From: Phycisphaerales bacterium
GTDB lineage: Bacteria > Planctomycetota > Phycisphaerae > SM23-33
Direction: 5' to 3'
DNA: 25,509 bases
Assembly (NCBI GenBank): GCA_003485185.1
Contig: DNAS01000058.1
Span: 1-25,509, forward strand
Part shown: positions 23,984-25,509 of the stretch, one piece after another
Numbering within the stretch: the stretch's first letter is position 1
Layout: each line of letters starts with the position of its first letter
Made by a program: the position numbers and the translations under genes
Notes under the pieces: model-generated
The model's database searches: none
Seen by the model: only the letters and a program-made list of their open reading frames with translations
What the model was told of the DNA's origin: nothing

Positions 23984-25230
23984 TTTGGGTCCAGCACTTC
24001 CAGGGGGGGCATGGACTTTCCCTCAAGGTAGGTCAGGCTGGCGCCGCCTCCGGTGGAGACGTGCGTCATTTTGTCCTCGAGGCCCATCTGCTCGACGGCC
24101 GTCGCCGAGTCGCCGCCGCCGATGACGCTGACGGCGCCGGCGGAAGTGGCCTTGGCCAGCGCCTCGGCCACCGCCTGGGTTCCCGCGGCGTATTCGGCGC
24201 GCTCAAAGACGCCCATCGGGCCGTTCCAGACGACCGTCTTGGCGCCCGCGATGGTCTTTCCGAACGCGGCGATGGTCTTGGGCCCGATGTCCATGCCCAT
24301 CAGGTTGGCGGGAATGTCCGCCCCGGCGACGGGCACGGGCTTGCCCGCCTTGAAGTCGTCCGTCGCCACGTGGTCGACCGGGAGGGCGATCTTGTCGCCC
24401 GCCTTGGCCAGCAGCGACTTCATCTCCTCGACCTGGTCTTCCTCGACGAGGCTCTTTCCCACGGAAACGCCCTTGGCCTTGAGCAGCGTGTAGGCCATCG
24501 CGCCGCCGATGAGAATCCTGTCCACCTTGCCCAGCAGCGTGGAGATGAGCTTGATCTTGTCGGAGACCTTCGCGCCGCCCAGGATGGCCACGAACGGGCG
24601 CTTGGGCTCGGCGACGGCCTCGTGAAGGTACTTGATCTCCTTCTCCACCAGGTACCCCGCGACGGCGGGCCCGCCCTTGGCCTGGATGGCCTTGGCCGCC
24701 CCGTACATGCTCGCGTGCTTGCGGTGGCAGGTGCCGAACGCGTCGTTGACGTACACGTCGCCCAGCTTCGCCAGCGCCGCCACGAAGTCCTTGTTGACCT
24801 TTTCCTGCTCGGGCGTGAGCTTCTTGTCGGGGTTCTTCTTGGCCTTGTCGGGCATGGTCTCGCCCGGCTGGAACCGCACGTTCTCCAGCAGCAGCACGTC
24901 GCCGTTTTTCATGCCGGCCACCAGCTTCTCGGTCTCCGGGCCGACGACTTCCTTCGGGCCGAGCTGGACGGTCTTGCCCAGCAGCTCGCCGAGGCGCTTG
25001 GCGCAAGGGGCCAGGCTGCCGTCCGGCTCGTACTTTCCGTCGGGCCGGCCCAGGTGGCTCATGAGGATGAGCTTCCCGCCGCCGGCGACGACCTTCCGGA
25101 TGGACGGAAGGGCGGCCACGATCCGCTTGTCCGACGTGATCCGCTCCCCGTCCAGCGGCACGTTGAAGTCCACGCGCATCAGCACCCGCTTGCCCTTGAC
25201 GTCGAGATCCGCAATCGTCTTCGTGGCCAT
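23980..25230 (-). CDS. pgk: Phosphoglycerate kinase
   Basis: Transfers phosphate between 1,3-bisphosphoglycerate and ADP in glycolysis and gluconeogenesis. The 416-residue protein has MRVDFNVPL (residues 18-26), SHLGRPDG, GGAKVSDKI, WNGPMGVFE, GGGDSATAV and the C-terminal THVSTGGGASL. The start at 25230 is preferred over the open frame further upstream because the family sequence begins at MATKTIADLD and an AAGGAAGG ribosome site (25235-25242) precedes it. It is 214 bases downstream of gap, with a terminator between, so it may have its own promoter as well as read-through; I found no good -35/-10 pair. It is coupled to rpe by a 4-base overlap. Confidence 0.97.
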   Translation of the reverse strand: MATKTIADLDVKGKRVLMRVDFNVPLDGERITSDKRIVAALPSIRKVVAGGGKLILMSHLGRPDGKYEPDGSLAPCAKRLGELLGKTVQLGPKEVVGPETEKLVAGMKNGDVLLLENVRFQPGETMPDKAKKNPDKKLTPEQEKVNKDFVAALAKLGDVYVNDAFGTCHRKHASMYGAAKAIQAKGGPAVAGYLVEKEIKYLHEAVAEPKRPFVAILGGAKVSDKIKLISTLLGKVDRILIGGAMAYTLLKAKGVSVGKSLVEEDQVEEMKSLLAKAGDKIALPVDHVATDDFKAGKPVPVAGADIPANLMGMDIGPKTIAAFGKTIAGAKTVVWNGPMGVFERAEYAAGTQAVAEALAKATSAGAVSVIGGGDSATAVEQMGLEDKMTHVSTGGGASLTYLEGKSMPPLEVLDPK

Positions 25231-25376
25231 GTCGCCTTCCTTTACCGATGGTTTTCCGTGAGTTTCGCACTGCCCGCCGCGGGCTCGCGACGGGCCGTGT
25301 ATCTTCGCCAAAGAGGGGGGAAATTTCAATCCCCAACCGGCGCACCCGGCCGGTCGGGCCCGTGGCGGGAAAACAA

Positions 25377-25407
25377 CAGGCCCGCCGGGGGTTTCCCGAC
25401 GGGCCTG
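25377..25407 (-). terminator. Rho-independent terminator of gap
   Basis: Read on the minus strand, CAGGCCCGTCGGG and CCCGGCGGGCCTG pair over 13 positions (one G-U) around a 5-base loop and are followed at once by TTGTTTT (to 25370). It begins 37 bases after the gap stop codon. The remaining gap up to pgk shows only GC-rich short dyads. Confidence 0.7.
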
Positions 25408-25444
25408 GGTTGCGTCGAACGATTCGGCCGGCGGTTTTTTACAG

Positions 25445-25509
25445 TTACAGCGCCGCGACCTTGAGGATCAGGTCGGCCGTGCGGCACGAGTAGCCCCACT
25501 CGTTGTCGT
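25445..25509 (-). CDS. gap: Glyceraldehyde-3-phosphate dehydrogenase, C-terminal end only
   Basis: Only the last 21 codons plus the stop are inside the window; the gene begins beyond base 25509. The visible residues, DNEWGYSCRTADLILKVAAL, match the conserved GAPDH C-terminus (the family has WYDNEWGYSNR). The enzyme oxidises glyceraldehyde 3-phosphate to 1,3-bisphosphoglycerate with NAD(P), the step before phosphoglycerate kinase, and pgk is the next gene in the same direction, a common gap-pgk arrangement. The usual Asn after Ser is Cys here. The identification rests on few residues plus context. Confidence 0.9.
   Translation of the reverse strand, partial: DNEWGYSCRTADLILKVAAL

Noticed and set aside
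22664..24026. Long minus-strand frame that reads through rpe into the histidine-phosphatase-like protein
   Set aside because: The part over rpe is out of frame with the real epimerase and low-complexity; the genuine gene starts at 23246.
25231..25330. Possible separate pgk promoter (TTGAAA and GATACA)
   Set aside because: The spacing between the two boxes is about 20 bases and the matches are weak.

Overview
This 25.5 kb window is GC-rich, densely coded chromosomal DNA, most likely from a planctomycete (Planctomycetota, perhaps Phycisphaerae). The strongest clue is the small basic protein at 12450-12758, which looks like the signature protein of the PVC superphylum (Planctomycetes, Verrucomicrobia, Chlamydiae). 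A sulfatase, a URO-D-like methyltransferase, a DUF502 membrane protein and a ketosynthase/dehydratase/ACP gene set fit that assignment. No rRNA, tRNA, CRISPR array, insertion sequence or prophage gene was seen, and no gene-free stretch exceeds 300 bases.

Layout. (1) 1-2019 is the 3' part of clpB (+). (2) 2096-3157 is a URO-D-family protein (-), divergent from fhs, formate-tetrahydrofolate ligase (+, 3386-5131). A one-gene sulfatase follows (+, 5221-6687). (3) 6721-10941 (-) is a five-gene fatty-acid/polyketide-like cassette, transcribed dehydratase, ACP, degenerate dehydratase, degenerate ketosynthase, active ketosynthase. (4) 11234-13546 (-) holds a PLP aminotransferase, the PVC small basic protein and a membrane-anchored protein with a SPOR-like C-terminus. 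(5) 13741-20477 (+) is a long co-directional run: DUF502 protein, hibernation factor hpf, PTS IIA (ptsN-like), HPr, PTS enzyme I, a DUF2344/TIGR03936 protein and RNase E/G. (6) 20479-25509 (-) reads gap (3' end only), pgk, rpe, a histidine-phosphatase-like protein, accD and an M24-peptidase-like protein.

How the genes work together. gap, pgk and rpe form a central carbon block that leads into accD, the carboxyltransferase subunit making malonyl-CoA. The hpf-ptsN-ptsH-ptsI block forms a complete phosphorelay without a sugar permease, so a regulatory role is likely. RNase E/G and the DUF2344 protein belong to RNA metabolism.

The most interesting signal is the 6.7-10.9 kb cassette. It has two ketosynthases and two hotdog dehydratases; in each pair one member keeps the catalytic residues and the other has lost them. 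Its ACP carries an insertion of about 40 residues. This resembles the KS-alpha/chain-length-factor design of type II polyketide systems and suggests a dedicated acyl product. Two more proteins (the histidine-phosphatase-like and M24-like ones) have also lost catalytic residues. Several intergenic gaps carry GGATT-rich inverted repeats. All function calls come from reading motifs by eye; no database search was possible.
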